DNA of 64,000 nt, taken from JAMXLO01 sp963812475 (GTDB lineage Bacteria > Pseudomonadota > Alphaproteobacteria > Acetobacterales > Acetobacteraceae). Position numbers and translations under genes: made by a program. The stretch covers positions 62,001 to 126,000 of the forward strand of contig CAWEVI010000039.1 in the NCBI GenBank assembly GCA_963812475.1, in the 5' to 3' direction. Shown here in pieces: positions 16,452 through 26,069 of the stretch. The notes under the pieces were generated by a model. It did no database searches. It saw nothing but the letters and a program-made list of their open reading frames with translations, and had not been told where the DNA came from. The first letter of the stretch is position 1, and each line of letters starts with the position of its first letter.

Positions 16452-16548
16452 CGCATGCCGCCACCGCAGCCGCTGCCGGTGTGGCCTTCCCCGAGCCCCC
16501 TCCCGAAAATCGACGGGGAGTATCTTATGTCCTGGCCTCGAAGGGCGA

Positions 16549-18759
16549 CTATGGGTCGATCGCAGTCAGCGCGGCCCGCATTGTAATCGCCAGGTCCTCC
16601 CTGCGGTACGGCTTGCCGATCACCGCCCCCGGCGACGGCAACGCCGGCTCGGTGCGAGTTTCGGGCCCGTCGTAACCGGTGGTGAACAGAACCTTGAGAT
16701 CCGGCAGCAGCTGCCGCGCGGACGCGGCAAGCTGATAGCCGGTCATGCCATGGGGCATGGCGACATCTGTGAACAGCAGGTCGTAGTGATCCTGACCTCG
16801 AAGCAGCGCCAACGCCGCCGGACCGCTCTCTGCCTCGGTGACCCGGTAGCCCAGCGACACCAGATGACGCCGTCCCACCGCCCGCAATTCCGGGTTGTCG
16901 TCAACCAGCAGGATCAACTCATCGCCATGGGGAAGCGAGGGATCATCGGCAAGGTCATGGTCGTCCATCGCGTCGTGCAGCGCTCTCGGGAGATAGAGCC
17001 GCACCGTCGTGCCATGCCCCAGCCTGCTCGCGATCCGCAGATGACCGCCCGACTGCCTGGCAAAGCCATAGATCATGCTGAGCCCCAGCCCGCTGCCGGC
17101 GCCCGGTTCCTTGGTGGTGAAGAACGGCTCCGTGACCCGCTCCAGCAGCGCCGGCGTCATGCCGGTGCCGGTGTCGGTCACTGCGAGGACAATGTAATCG
17201 CCTGGATCCATGCCGCCATCCTCGGCGGCCGTACCTTTGTCAACGTGCGCATTTGCAGTCTCGATGGTGATACTGCCGCCGCGCGGCATCGCATCGCGCG
17301 CGTTGATCGCCAGATTGAGCAGGGCATCGCCCACCTGCGAGGGGTCCGCCCGGATCAACCAAAGGTTTTCGGCGAAATTCGGTGTGATCCGGATCACCTC
17401 GCCGAGCACGCGGCGCAGAATGGCGACGTGGTTCGGCAGGTAGGCGTTCAGGTCGATCCGCCTCGGCTGCAAGGTCTGGCGGCGGGCGAAGGCAAGCAGT
17501 CGGCGGGTCAGATCGGCGCCATTCAGCGCGCTGTTGAGGATCTCCCTGGCCAACTCCGCCTCGTCGGGTCGCTGCCGGACCGCGTCGATCAGAAACTCGA
17601 CATTGCCGATGATCACACCCAGCAGGTTGTTGAAATCGTGGGCGATGCCGCCGGTCAATTGGCCGATTGCCTCCATCTTCTGCGCCTGGCGCAGTTCGGC
17701 CTCTACCTGCTTTTCGCGCGTGACGTCTTCGGCGAGCGCGAGCAGCAGCGCCTGGCGTTCGCCCGAGGCGCCGAGCTGGGTCAGCCGGACGCGGGTCCAC
17801 GCAATCTCGCGCGAACGGGTAAGGCAGCGGACTTCGATGACATGGTCTGGTCTGGTCGCTCCTCCGATCGCATCGTCGAGCAGGACGCGATCGTCATCGT
17901 GAACAAGGTCCGAAATGCTGATGCCGTTCAGTTCGCCCGAGCCGTAGCCGAGCATCCGGCAGAACATCGGGTTTGCCTGGACGATCTGCCGCCCGTCCTG
18001 ACGCGCCAGCAGCATGCCGAGCGGGCTCTCGTCGAAGACGCGCCGGAATCGCAGCTCGCTGTACCGCAGCGCGTCCGAATGTGCCTCGGCCAGTTGCCTG
18101 ATCTGTCCTGCATCGCGGCGCATCAGCAGGAAGATTACGCCAATCAATACGACGCTGCCGAGGCTGCCGATCGCGACTGTGCCGAGCATGCTCGAGTCGT
18201 GCGTATCAATTGCGGCCAGGCGGTCGCCCAGCAGTTTCTGCTCGTTCTGTAGCATGCTGGAGACGGTGGCGGAGATGGCATCGGTTCGCTTCATGCTGCT
18301 GGCAACCTCGGCCGGCAGAAAACCGAGGCCGTCGCCCCGCGGAACAGGTGTGAGGACTGCCGCCAACGCCGCCCTGTCTTCGTCAATCTGCATCGACAGG
18401 CGTTCCAGCCGGCTGGTCTGGTCTGCATCGCCTTCGCCTGCGGTAAGGGTGCGCAGGCGCTCCAACACCGCCGGGAGCTTCAGCTGGGTATCTCGGTAGG
18501 CGTCGAGATATCGTGTGTCGCTGAACAGCCGATAGACGCGCTGGCCCTTCCCACCTTCCTCCGCCAGGCGGTCGACTTCCTGCAACGTGAGCATGGCCTG
18601 CCGCGAACGTTCCGCCTGCGCATTCGCCAAATGCAGTTCACGCACTACCATGAATGCGATTGCGGCATTGCCGATGATGAGCAGAAACGCGAGGCCGAGC
18701 GCAGCCAACCGCAAGATGCCGCGGCGCGTCTCGAGCCTGGCCGTCGTGGCGTCGTGCAT
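16549..18759 (-). CDS. Hybrid sensor histidine kinase with CHASE3, PAS and receiver domains
   Basis: The 736-aa protein has a membrane segment at about 15-37, a CHASE3-like periplasmic region (EVDRLAEEGGKGQRVYRLFSDTRYL), a second segment near 190-210, a PAS domain (RRVFDESPLGMLLARQDG), a HisKA domain with the phosphorylatable His in GGIAHDFNNLL (about 374), an ATPase domain (NLAINARDAM, DTGTGM, GSGLGLSM) and a C-terminal receiver with Asp in FTDVAMP (about 666). The signal is unknown. No separate response regulator is adjacent. ATG 18759 gives the usual short cytoplasmic lead and avoids the overlap with rnd that a longer frame would cause. Confidence 0.92.
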   Translation of the reverse strand: MHDATTARLETRRGILRLAALGLAFLLIIGNAAIAFMVVRELHLANAQAERSRQAMLTLQEVDRLAEEGGKGQRVYRLFSDTRYLDAYRDTQLKLPAVLERLRTLTAGEGDADQTSRLERLSMQIDEDRAALAAVLTPVPRGDGLGFLPAEVASSMKRTDAISATVSSMLQNEQKLLGDRLAAIDTHDSSMLGTVAIGSLGSVVLIGVIFLLMRRDAGQIRQLAEAHSDALRYSELRFRRVFDESPLGMLLARQDGRQIVQANPMFCRMLGYGSGELNGISISDLVHDDDRVLLDDAIGGATRPDHVIEVRCLTRSREIAWTRVRLTQLGASGERQALLLALAEDVTREKQVEAELRQAQKMEAIGQLTGGIAHDFNNLLGVIIGNVEFLIDAVRQRPDEAELAREILNSALNGADLTRRLLAFARRQTLQPRRIDLNAYLPNHVAILRRVLGEVIRITPNFAENLWLIRADPSQVGDALLNLAINARDAMPRGGSITIETANAHVDKGTAAEDGGMDPGDYIVLAVTDTGTGMTPALLERVTEPFFTTKEPGAGSGLGLSMIYGFARQSGGHLRIASRLGHGTTVRLYLPRALHDAMDDHDLADDPSLPHGDELILLVDDNPELRAVGRRHLVSLGYRVTEAESGPAALALLRGQDHYDLLFTDVAMPHGMTGYQLAASARQLLPDLKVLFTTGYDGPETRTEPALPSPGAVIGKPYRREDLAITMRAALTAIDP

Positions 18760-18847
18760 GTCTGGACCGGCGACTGATACTCGCCCGAGGGGCGTCACAG
18801 GCGATTCTCGGCAGGCTAACAAGTCGTCCAGCGCGGCACAACGCCGC

Positions 18848-20032
18848 TTAGTTGGCCGCAACCAGCGTCACCCGTCTGCCCTGCACGCCGAGCGCGACGC
18901 GACCCTGTTTCAGTGCCAGCGCATCCTCGCCAAAGACTTCGCGCCGCCAGCCGTGCAGGGCGGCGATGTCCGGCGCATCCTCTCCCGCCAGGCGGTCGAT
19001 GTCATCCGAGCTGGCGACCAGTTTGGCAGCCACGTGATGCTGCTCGCATTTTGCCGCCAGCAGCACCTTCAACAGCGACACCAGCGCGGGCGACGCTCGG
19101 GCGCCGTCACGCCCCGCCGGCGCTTCGGGGAGCGCTGAGTCCGGAAGCGCCTTCGCCGCCACGATTGCCGCCAGCAGGGAAGCGCCGGTACGCCCCTCGG
19201 CGAACCCACGGCTGATGCCGCGGCCACGCGACAGCGCATCGGGCGTGTCGGGCGCGGTGGCGGCGATCTCCAACAAGGCCTCGTCGCGCAACAGGCGCTG
19301 GCGGGGAATATTCACCCGCTGCGCCTCGATCTCGCGCCAGGCGGCAACGGCGCGCAGCAGACCGAGGAAGCGCCGGTTGCTGCTGCGCGGGCGCAATCGC
19401 TCCCACATCGTCGCGGGATCGGTGCGGTAGGCGCCGGGATCCGCCAGCTCCGCCATTTCCTCGGCCACCCAGTCCAGCCGCCCGTCCTTTTCCAGTCGTT
19501 CGCACAACCTGGTGTAAACCTCGCGCAGGTAGGTGACATCGGCGGCGGCATAGGCGATCTGCGCCGCAGAAAGCGGTCGGGCGGACCAGTCGGTGAACCG
19601 GTGCGCCTTGTCGATCGATCCGCCGGTCAGGGACGCAACGATCGCATCGTAGCCCACCTGATCGCCGAACCCCGCGACCATGGCGGCGATCTGGGTGTCG
19701 AACAGCGGCTTCGGCACGTCACCGAACCGCAGCACGAAGATCTCGATATCCTGACGCGAGGCGTGGAACACCTTCATCACCGTTTGCCTGGCCAGCAGTT
19801 CGCCAAGCGGGGCGAGGTCGATGTCGGGCGCCTGCGCGTCCACCACCGCGACCTCGTGCGCGCCGGCCAGTTGCACGACGCAGAGTTCCGGCCAGTAGGT
19901 GCGCTCTCGCATGAACTCGGTATCGACGGTGACGAATTCCTCGGCCCCGAGCCGGTCGCAGAGCTGCTTCAGCGCTTCGGTGGTGACGATGAGCGATGGT
20001 GGAGGAAAGCCAGGGCGAGAGTGGCGCGGCAT
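18848..20032 (-). CDS. rnd: Ribonuclease D
   Basis: This 394-aa protein matches RNase D, a 3'-5' exonuclease that trims tRNA precursors. The three DEDDy exonuclease motifs are FVTVDTEFMRE (Asp, Glu), FHASRQDIEIF (Asp) and the third ADVTYLREVY with Tyr and Asp. An HRDC-like helical region follows (about 205-290, RRFLGLLRAVAAWREIEAQR). Length is normal for alphaproteobacteria. ATG 20032 begins MPRHSRPG; a longer frame reaches 20107 but would overlap the DUF2235 stop region. Confidence 0.95.
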   Translation of the reverse strand: MPRHSRPGFPPPSLIVTTEALKQLCDRLGAEEFVTVDTEFMRERTYWPELCVVQLAGAHEVAVVDAQAPDIDLAPLGELLARQTVMKVFHASRQDIEIFVLRFGDVPKPLFDTQIAAMVAGFGDQVGYDAIVASLTGGSIDKAHRFTDWSARPLSAAQIAYAAADVTYLREVYTRLCERLEKDGRLDWVAEEMAELADPGAYRTDPATMWERLRPRSSNRRFLGLLRAVAAWREIEAQRVNIPRQRLLRDEALLEIAATAPDTPDALSRGRGISRGFAEGRTGASLLAAIVAAKALPDSALPEAPAGRDGARASPALVSLLKVLLAAKCEQHHVAAKLVASSDDIDRLAGEDAPDIAALHGWRREVFGEDALALKQGRVALGVQGRRVTLVAAN

Positions 20033-20069
20033 TGGTCCGTTGTACACCGCGCCCCGGGAAAGGCCAGAC

Positions 20070-21260
20070 TCAGGCCACGGCGATGCCCTGGCCAGGGTTT
20101 GTCCCATTCAGGTAGCCCGCCAGATTGCCCGGCGCGTACGGGCTTGGCAGCATTCCAGGGCCGGCGATCACCGGACCGCCACGGCAACGGTCGATCAGGC
20201 ATTGTGACAGCAGCAATCCCGACGGGAACGACCTGGCGCGGCGCACCAACGCGTTCCAGGGCGCTGTGAGCCATGGTTCATGGCTGGTGCCGCTTGGGTC
20301 GGGTGCGCCGATGTAGCGGGGCGTCCGCGAGAACGCCACGCCGAGTGCGACGAGCTGTTTCGTCATCCAGGCCAGCGAGCAGTCGGAAGGGCCACTTTCG
20401 GCCGCCACGTAGCCGCCGCCGACATCCGCGTGCGCCCCCGGAAATAGCACCTGGATAATGCGGGCATCGGCGTCCCACAGGGTCGGTGTGAAGTCCGCGC
20501 GCTGTTCATCGACAGCGATGGCGTGGATGCCGTGCACCACCTTGTCGCTGAGCTTCCTGTCGGCGAACTGGAAGGCGTCGATGCGCGCGGCGCGCACGGT
20601 GAACACCGGAATGCCGAGCGAACCGACGGTGTCCCAGACCGCGACGGCCTCGATCGGGGCGGCCATCAAACGGTCGTCGCCGGGAGCAGCCGAAAGGAAG
20701 TGCGGGAGGTCGAGCGCTGCTTCCTGGAGCCGGCCCAGCAGGTCGGTGTTGGCTTGCAGCGCAACGCGACGGTATGCATACCAGACTGCGGATCCCAGGC
20801 GATAGGCATTGGTCTTGTCGGTCAGGTCGTTCTTCCCCGGATCAAGCAGCCCCTTGGTGGCGATAAGCCCGGCAAGCGCCCGGGCCGTGTAGGCGCCCCG
20901 ACTGAATCCGATGATGAAGATCCTGTCCCCGGGCAGATAGTTGCGCGAGATGAATGTGTAGCCACGCACGATCCGGGCGATCAATCCGGCGCCCACGGTG
21001 CCGCCGAGCACCTTGACCAGGAAATTGTCGGATGCCCCGACACCGTGCAGGTATTTCGCCCATTGAAGGACGACGCCATTGCTGTCGGTGAGAACGCGCT
21101 CCTGCTCGTTTCCCAGCAACGCGCTGTCCGGCGTATCGCGACCATCGAGATTGACGAACAGCCTGAAAACGTTCGTCGTCGTTGCCGTCGTGTCGTCGCT
21201 GTCGGTTTCACCGGGACCGTTCCAGGTTCCGTCCGCACAGAATACGATAGTCTTCGGCAT
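20070..21260 (-). CDS. DUF2235 alpha/beta hydrolase (Tle1-like phospholipase fold)
   Basis: This 396-aa protein has the family start KTIVFCADGTWNGPG and the nucleophile elbow GFSRGAYTARALAGLI (about residues 119-134), with the serine in GFSRG. A catalytic Asp is likely in VAVWDTVGS and a His in FPGAHADVGGGY. DUF2235 includes the Tle1 type VI secretion phospholipase effectors, but most members are not effectors. No secretion or immunity genes are next to it and there is no signal peptide, so a cytoplasmic role is likely. It diverges from aspS. Confidence 0.85.
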   Translation of the reverse strand: MPKTIVFCADGTWNGPGETDSDDTTATTTNVFRLFVNLDGRDTPDSALLGNEQERVLTDSNGVVLQWAKYLHGVGASDNFLVKVLGGTVGAGLIARIVRGYTFISRNYLPGDRIFIIGFSRGAYTARALAGLIATKGLLDPGKNDLTDKTNAYRLGSAVWYAYRRVALQANTDLLGRLQEAALDLPHFLSAAPGDDRLMAAPIEAVAVWDTVGSLGIPVFTVRAARIDAFQFADRKLSDKVVHGIHAIAVDEQRADFTPTLWDADARIIQVLFPGAHADVGGGYVAAESGPSDCSLAWMTKQLVALGVAFSRTPRYIGAPDPSGTSHEPWLTAPWNALVRRARSFPSGLLLSQCLIDRCRGGPVIAGPGMLPSPYAPGNLAGYLNGTNPGQGIAVA

Positions 21261-21408
21261 TGTTTCCCCCGCTTGATGCAGCGCCGCTATCTATTGCCGG
21301 CGTAGCCACGGTTGGAAGCGATCTGGCTCACAGGTCGGGTGCACGCCGCTTGACACGCCTATGCCCCGTCGGTTGTCTGCCGGCCCTTGACCTACGGGAC
21401 AGGCCACC

Positions 21409-23199
21409 ATGCACGCCTATCGCACCCATACCTGCGGCGCCCTGCGCGCCAGCGATGCCGGGCGAACCGCCCGCCTCTCAGGTTGGGTGCACGCCAAGCG
21501 CGACCACGGCGGGCTGCTGTTCATCGACCTGCGGGACCATTACGGGGTCGCGCAATGCGTGTTCCCTGCCGGATCGCCTGCTTTTGCCGCGGCCGATGCG
21601 GTGCGGCCCGAGAGTGTGATCACGGTTACCGGACAGGTCGTCGTGCGCGAGCCCGGTACGGTTAACCCGCGCCTGCCGACCGGTGAGATCGAGCTCCGGG
21701 TGGATGACCTCCTTGTACAGTCGGCGGCTGAGGTGTTGCCGATGCAGGTGGCCGGCGAGGAGCGGTTCCCTGAGGACATCCGCCTGAAGTACCGCTTCAT
21801 CGATCTGCGGCGCAAAAAGTTGCACCGCAACATCATGCTGCGTTCCGGGGTGATCACCTCGATCCGCCGGCGCATGATCGAAGCCGGCTTCACGGAATTC
21901 CAGACGCCGATCCTGACCGCGTCGTCCCCGGAGGGCGCGCGCGACTTCCTGGTACCGTCGCGGATGCATGCGGGGAAGTTCTACGCGCTGCCGCAGGCGC
22001 CGCAGCAGTTCAAGCAGCTTGCCATGGTGGCGGGCTTCGACCGCTATTTCCAGATCGCGCCCTGCTTCCGCGACGAGGCGGCGCGGGCGGATCGCTCGCC
22101 GGGCGAGTTCTACCAGCTCGATTTCGAGATGAGCTACGTCACCCAGGAGGACGTGTTCAACACGATCGAGCCGGTGATCGCCGGCGTGTTCGATGAATTT
22201 GCCGAGGGACGCGGGGTGACCCCGCCGCCGTTCCCGCGCATCCCGTACGACGCGGCGATGCTGGAGTTCGGCACGGACAAACCCGATCTGCGCAACCCGC
22301 TGCGGATCAGCGATGTCACGCGGCACTTTGCCGGGTCGGGCTTTGGACTGTTCGCGCGCATTGCCGCGTCGGGCGGCATGGTGCGGGCGATTCCCGCGCC
22401 GGGCGGGGGCGCGCAGCCGCGCAGCTTCTTCGACAAGCTGAACGAGTGGGCGCGGGCCGAAGGAGCAGGCGGACTCGGCTACATCGTCTATGAGGCGGAC
22501 GGACCAAAGGGACCGATCGCGCGCAACCTGGAGCCGGATCGCGCCGAGGCCGTCCGCCTGGGATGCGGCCTTGCGGCGGGCGATGCGGTGTTCTTCGTGG
22601 CCGGCAAGTTGGACACGGCGCCGAAGTTTGCCGGCACGGTGCGCGCGCGGCTGGCCGACGAACTCAGCCTGAACGAGAAGGGCGCGTTCCGCTTCTGCTG
22701 GATCACCGACTTCCCGATGTATGAGCTGAACGAGGAAACCAAGCAGATCGACTTCAGCCACAACCCGTTCAGCATGCCGCAGGGCGGGATGGAGGCACTG
22801 GACACGCAGGATCCGCTGACCATCAAGGCGTTCCAGTACGACATCGTCTGCAACGGGGTGGAGCTGTCCTCCGGCGCGATACGCAACCACCGGCCGGACA
22901 TCATGATCCGCGCCTTCGAGATCGCCGGCTACCAGGCGGAGGAGGTGGAGGCCCGGTTCGGCGGCATGCTGAATGCGTTCCGCTACGGCGCGCCGCCGCA
23001 TGGCGGTTCGGCGCCGGGCATCGACCGGATCGTCATGCTGCTGGCCGACGAGCCCAATATCCGCGAGGTCATCCTGTTTCCGCTCAACCAGCAGGGCGAG
23101 GATCTGATGATGGGCGCCCCGGCCGAGGTGCCGCCGGCGCGGCTGAAGGAACTGCATCTCCGGATCGATCTGCCGCCGAAGCCTCGGAACACGGCGTGA
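21409..23199 (+). CDS. aspS: Aspartyl-tRNA synthetase
   Basis: This 596-aa class II synthetase has an N-terminal OB-fold anticodon-binding domain (about 1-110, LSGWVHAKRDHGGLLFIDLRDHYG), then motif 2 (APCFRDEAARADRSPGEFYQLDFEMSYV region, with FRDE), the bacterial GAD insertion (about 290-410), and motif 3 (PPHGGSAPGIDRIVMLLADEPNIREV). It charges tRNA-Asp; whether it also charges tRNA-Asn cannot be told without knowing if asnS is present. A TTGACA lies at 21350-21355, but a matching -10 is weak. Confidence 0.98.
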   Translation: MHAYRTHTCGALRASDAGRTARLSGWVHAKRDHGGLLFIDLRDHYGVAQCVFPAGSPAFAAADAVRPESVITVTGQVVVREPGTVNPRLPTGEIELRVDDLLVQSAAEVLPMQVAGEERFPEDIRLKYRFIDLRRKKLHRNIMLRSGVITSIRRRMIEAGFTEFQTPILTASSPEGARDFLVPSRMHAGKFYALPQAPQQFKQLAMVAGFDRYFQIAPCFRDEAARADRSPGEFYQLDFEMSYVTQEDVFNTIEPVIAGVFDEFAEGRGVTPPPFPRIPYDAAMLEFGTDKPDLRNPLRISDVTRHFAGSGFGLFARIAASGGMVRAIPAPGGGAQPRSFFDKLNEWARAEGAGGLGYIVYEADGPKGPIARNLEPDRAEAVRLGCGLAAGDAVFFVAGKLDTAPKFAGTVRARLADELSLNEKGAFRFCWITDFPMYELNEETKQIDFSHNPFSMPQGGMEALDTQDPLTIKAFQYDIVCNGVELSSGAIRNHRPDIMIRAFEIAGYQAEEVEARFGGMLNAFRYGAPPHGGSAPGIDRIVMLLADEPNIREVILFPLNQQGEDLMMGAPAEVPPARLKELHLRIDLPPKPRNTA

Positions 23200-23222
23200 C
23201 TGGAAGCGGCGGACCGATTGCG

Positions 23223-24431
23223 TCAGGGGCTTGAACCTGGCTCCCCGCGCAGCCGCCGCGCCAACGCAGCCCGGCACGCGTCCGGTGTGGCAGTGCAGCC
23301 GCCATCCAGCCACCATTGCCGCATCTCGCGCAGCAGGATGCCGACGCGCGGGCCCTCGGCCACGCCCAGCGCCAGGACGTCGCGCCCCTCGAGCGGAAAC
23401 ATCGGGCGAGGCAATGCCGTCAGCCGCGCGCGCAAGGCCGCCCATTCCGGCGCGGCACCGCCGGCGAGCCAGCACCGATCTATCAGCACAGCCGCATCCT
23501 CGTCCGCCAGCATGCGGCGCAGCGCGGCATCATCATCGCCAGGCTGCGGCACCGGTCCGCTGCGCAACGCCGCCAGACGATCCCGCGCCGCGCCGGAAAT
23601 CCGCAGCCGGTCGGCCAACGCAATCGCATCGCCGGTGAGCAGCGCGGCAAGCCGCAGCAACGCGTCGGCCGGGGCACCCGATGCCACCAGAGCCGCCAGA
23701 CGCGCTGGTTCGGTCCCTTCCGGCAACACCGCACCCAGAACGCCCAGATCATCCATCAGTGCAATCGCGCAGCGCGGATCGGGCGCCGACAGAATGCGCT
23801 CCAGTTCGCTCCACACCCGCTCGACCGACAGCGCCGCAAGCCCCGTGACCGCGGCGCGGATCGCCTGCAGTGCCACCGGATCGACCGGACCACAGGCATA
23901 TCGGGCAAAGAACCGGAAGTAGCGCAGGATGCGCAGATAGTCCTCGGCAATACGCGTCGCCGGGTCGCCGACAAAGCGCAGGCGGCCGGCGCGCAGATCG
24001 GCGACGCCATCGAAATAGTCGAACACCGCACCGTCGCGTGTCAGCGACAACGCATTGATCGTGAAGTCACGACGCGCCGCGTCCGCCCGCCAGTCGTCGG
24101 TGAAGGCGACGCGGGCGTGGCGGCCATCGGTCTCGATATCGCGCCGCAGCGTGGTGATCTCGAAGCCACGTCCGCCGGCCACTGCCGTGACCGTGCCATG
24201 ATCAAGCCCGGTCGGCACCGCGCGTATGCCCGCGGCCTGCAACGCACGCATCACCTGCTCGGGCGAACGGGGGGTCGCGAGGTCGATATCGCTGATCTCA
24301 CGCCGCGCCAGCGCGTCGCGCACTGCGCCGCCGACCACCCTGGCCTCGGGCACGGCCGCCATCACCGAAGCCAGCGACGGCTCGGCGAGGAACGCCGGCG
24401 GCTCGATCCTAAATGCCGGCGCATCGGTCAT
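23223..24431 (-). CDS. cca: CCA tRNA nucleotidyltransferase
   Basis: The 402-aa protein has a class II nucleotidyltransferase head: RVVGGAVRDAL near residue 31, then ISDIDLATPRSPEQ with the two catalytic Asp residues, then the RRDFTINALSLT motif. A helical body follows. It adds or repairs the 3' CCA end of tRNAs. It is translationally coupled to the DUF6111 gene upstream by ATGA, and the nudix gene precedes that. In this bacterial group the three genes are usually adjacent. Confidence 0.93.
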   Translation of the reverse strand: MTDAPAFRIEPPAFLAEPSLASVMAAVPEARVVGGAVRDALARREISDIDLATPRSPEQVMRALQAAGIRAVPTGLDHGTVTAVAGGRGFEITTLRRDIETDGRHARVAFTDDWRADAARRDFTINALSLTRDGAVFDYFDGVADLRAGRLRFVGDPATRIAEDYLRILRYFRFFARYACGPVDPVALQAIRAAVTGLAALSVERVWSELERILSAPDPRCAIALMDDLGVLGAVLPEGTEPARLAALVASGAPADALLRLAALLTGDAIALADRLRISGAARDRLAALRSGPVPQPGDDDAALRRMLADEDAAVLIDRCWLAGGAAPEWAALRARLTALPRPMFPLEGRDVLALGVAEGPRVGILLREMRQWWLDGGCTATPDACRAALARRLRGEPGSSP

Positions 24432-24673
24432 CGCGGCACCGCGTGGCCGGAAACGATCCTCCCGTCCTCCAGATGGGCCGGCGCATAGGCGGTGCCCGGC
24501 GGCAACGCCTGGTGCAGGCTCAGCCAGACGAGCGTGCCCGCCAGCAGCGCCAGCACACAGGCAGCCGCCCCCACCACTTTGATTGATGGGCCACCATCCG
24601 TGCCCACAGCACGCCAGATCGCAAAGAACACGAACGGAGAAAGAAACAGCGCGAGCTCAACGAGCCGAAGCAT
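24428..24673 (-). CDS. DUF6111 family small membrane protein
   Basis: This 81-aa protein has two hydrophobic segments (LVELALFLSPFVFFAIWRAV and a Val/Leu-rich one around 30-50) and a short hydrophilic tail (GTAYAPAHLEDGRIVSGH). The family occurs between the CoA pyrophosphatase and CCA transferase genes in alphaproteobacteria; its function is unknown. ATG 24673 overlaps the nudix gene end by 17 bp and its stop overlaps the cca start as ATGA. Confidence 0.8.
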   Translation of the reverse strand: MLRLVELALFLSPFVFFAIWRAVGTDGGPSIKVVGAAACVLALLAGTLVWLSLHQALPPGTAYAPAHLEDGRIVSGHAVPR

Positions 24674-25274
24674 GCGGCCCCGCAGCCCGCAGCTTCTGCG
24701 CGAGATGCACAAGAATAGCGGCGGTCGCGCCCCAGATGTAGTGGTCGGGGTGCGGCCACACCCAATATTCGCGCCAATGTCCTCGCACATTGTGGCGTTG
24801 CCGATGTGGCGCCGCTGGATCGAGCAACACGGCTATCGGCAGTTCGAAGACCGCCTCGACTTCACGCGGCGATGGCCGCAGCGCGAGGCCGGGCGGTAGC
24901 AGACCGAGCACAGGCGTGATTCGAAATCCTGTGCCGGTCACGTAGTCTGCCAATCGGCCGATCACCTCGACGCGCGACGGATCAAGCGCGATCTCCTCCT
25001 CCGCCTCGCGCAGCGCGGCGGCCTCGGCGTCGGCATCCGATGGATCGATCCGCCCGCCCGGGAAGCTCACCTGCCCGCCATGACTGTTCAGGTGCGCGTT
25101 CCGCTTGGTCAGCAGAATGGAGGGATCAGGTCCCAGAATGATTGGCACCAGGACCGCCGCCGGCACCGGCGGCACATCCAGGATCTCCAGCACATCGTCG
25201 CCGTCCGCGACATCGCCGGTTCTCGGTTCGACGGCGATCGCCCTCAGCCGCATTCGCAGCTCAGCCGCCGTCAT
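24657..25274 (-). CDS. CoA pyrophosphatase, nudix family
   Basis: This 205-aa protein has the nudix box FPGGRIDPSDADAEAAALRE followed by AEEEIALDP (about residues 70-100) and the CoA-specific upstream segment LLTKRNAHLNSHGGQVS, where CoA pyrophosphatases have the LLTxR(S/A)xxLxxHxGQV pattern. It would hydrolyse CoA or its oxidised forms to 4'-phosphopantetheine and ADP. It is first in the coupled nudix-DUF6111-cca set, 24 bp after DUF1285. Confidence 0.9.
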   Translation of the reverse strand: MTAAELRMRLRAIAVEPRTGDVADGDDVLEILDVPPVPAAVLVPIILGPDPSILLTKRNAHLNSHGGQVSFPGGRIDPSDADAEAAALREAEEEIALDPSRVEVIGRLADYVTGTGFRITPVLGLLPPGLALRPSPREVEAVFELPIAVLLDPAAPHRQRHNVRGHWREYWVWPHPDHYIWGATAAILVHLAQKLRAAGPHASAR

Positions 25275-25298
25275 TGAGGCTCATCCGGTCCCTGGGAA

Positions 25299-25952
25299 TC
25301 ACTCTTCGCCGGGAGGCAGCTCGCCGAGCGGGAAAAATTTGCCGCAGCTCCAGACGCCCAGCATGCGTCGGCAACCGACCCATTCCCGCACGCCGAGAGC
25401 CACCAGCTCGTAATAAACGGCCCGGTTGATGCGCGCCTCGATGTCGTGGCTGCCGGTGCCGGTGCGCACCAGGATGTAGGGTGTGGGCTCGCAGGTCAGC
25501 ACGTCATGCGCGACCCGGATCGGATGATCGGGTCCGGCCGTAATCACTTGATCGACGTTGGTTCGGAACGAGAGCACCTGCTGGCGGCCGTCGCCCACCC
25601 AGTCCAGCTCGACCGCGACGAACGGTGCATCCTCCACATCGATGCGACCGCGCTCGGCGGGCGTTTCCAGATAAAATGACCCATCGGCCTCACGCTTCAG
25701 CACGCTGGCGAACAGGCACACCAGTTCCTTGCGGGTGATCGGACTGCCGCGGTAAAGCCAGGTTCCGTCACGGCGGATGATGAATGGCAGGTCGCCACAT
25801 TCCACCGGCGGAGGACGCACGCGCGACCGCGACTGATCGCAGCGGATCCTGACAGGGTCGATCGTCTCGCTGAACGCCGCGGACGCAGCTCCCGCAGTCG
25901 GGCTTCGACTGATGGCAGTGGCAAGTTGCGCGGGAGAGCTGGCCTCGTTCAC
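25299..25952 (-). CDS. DUF1285 family protein
   Basis: This 217-aa protein has the DUF1285 core: CGDLPFIIRRDGTWLYRGSP, then ITRKELVCLFASVLKREADG and later YILVRTGTGSHDIEARINRAVYYELV. Family function is unknown. The first 40 residues are low-complexity. The C-terminal CGKFFPLGEL is typical. It lies at the head of the nudix-DUF6111-cca cluster. The 117-bp gap to the divergent moxR must contain both promoters. Confidence 0.85.
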   Translation of the reverse strand: MNEASSPAQLATAISRSPTAGAASAAFSETIDPVRIRCDQSRSRVRPPPVECGDLPFIIRRDGTWLYRGSPITRKELVCLFASVLKREADGSFYLETPAERGRIDVEDAPFVAVELDWVGDGRQQVLSFRTNVDQVITAGPDHPIRVAHDVLTCEPTPYILVRTGTGSHDIEARINRAVYYELVALGVREWVGCRRMLGVWSCGKFFPLGELPPGEE

Positions 25953-26069
25953 GTCTCCGTCTCCATCCCTGGCGATCTTCCATCCGCGTTCGCGATATAG
26001 GTAGCATCCCCCTGCCCGCGAAAGTGCCTATATGACGGGTTGGTTAGAATTGTCGGAGGTGGAGTCCGT

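Noticed and set aside
21350..21378. TTGACA as a promoter for aspS
   Set aside because: The -35 is perfect, but the sequence 17 bp downstream (TTGTCT) is a poor -10, so it was not annotated.
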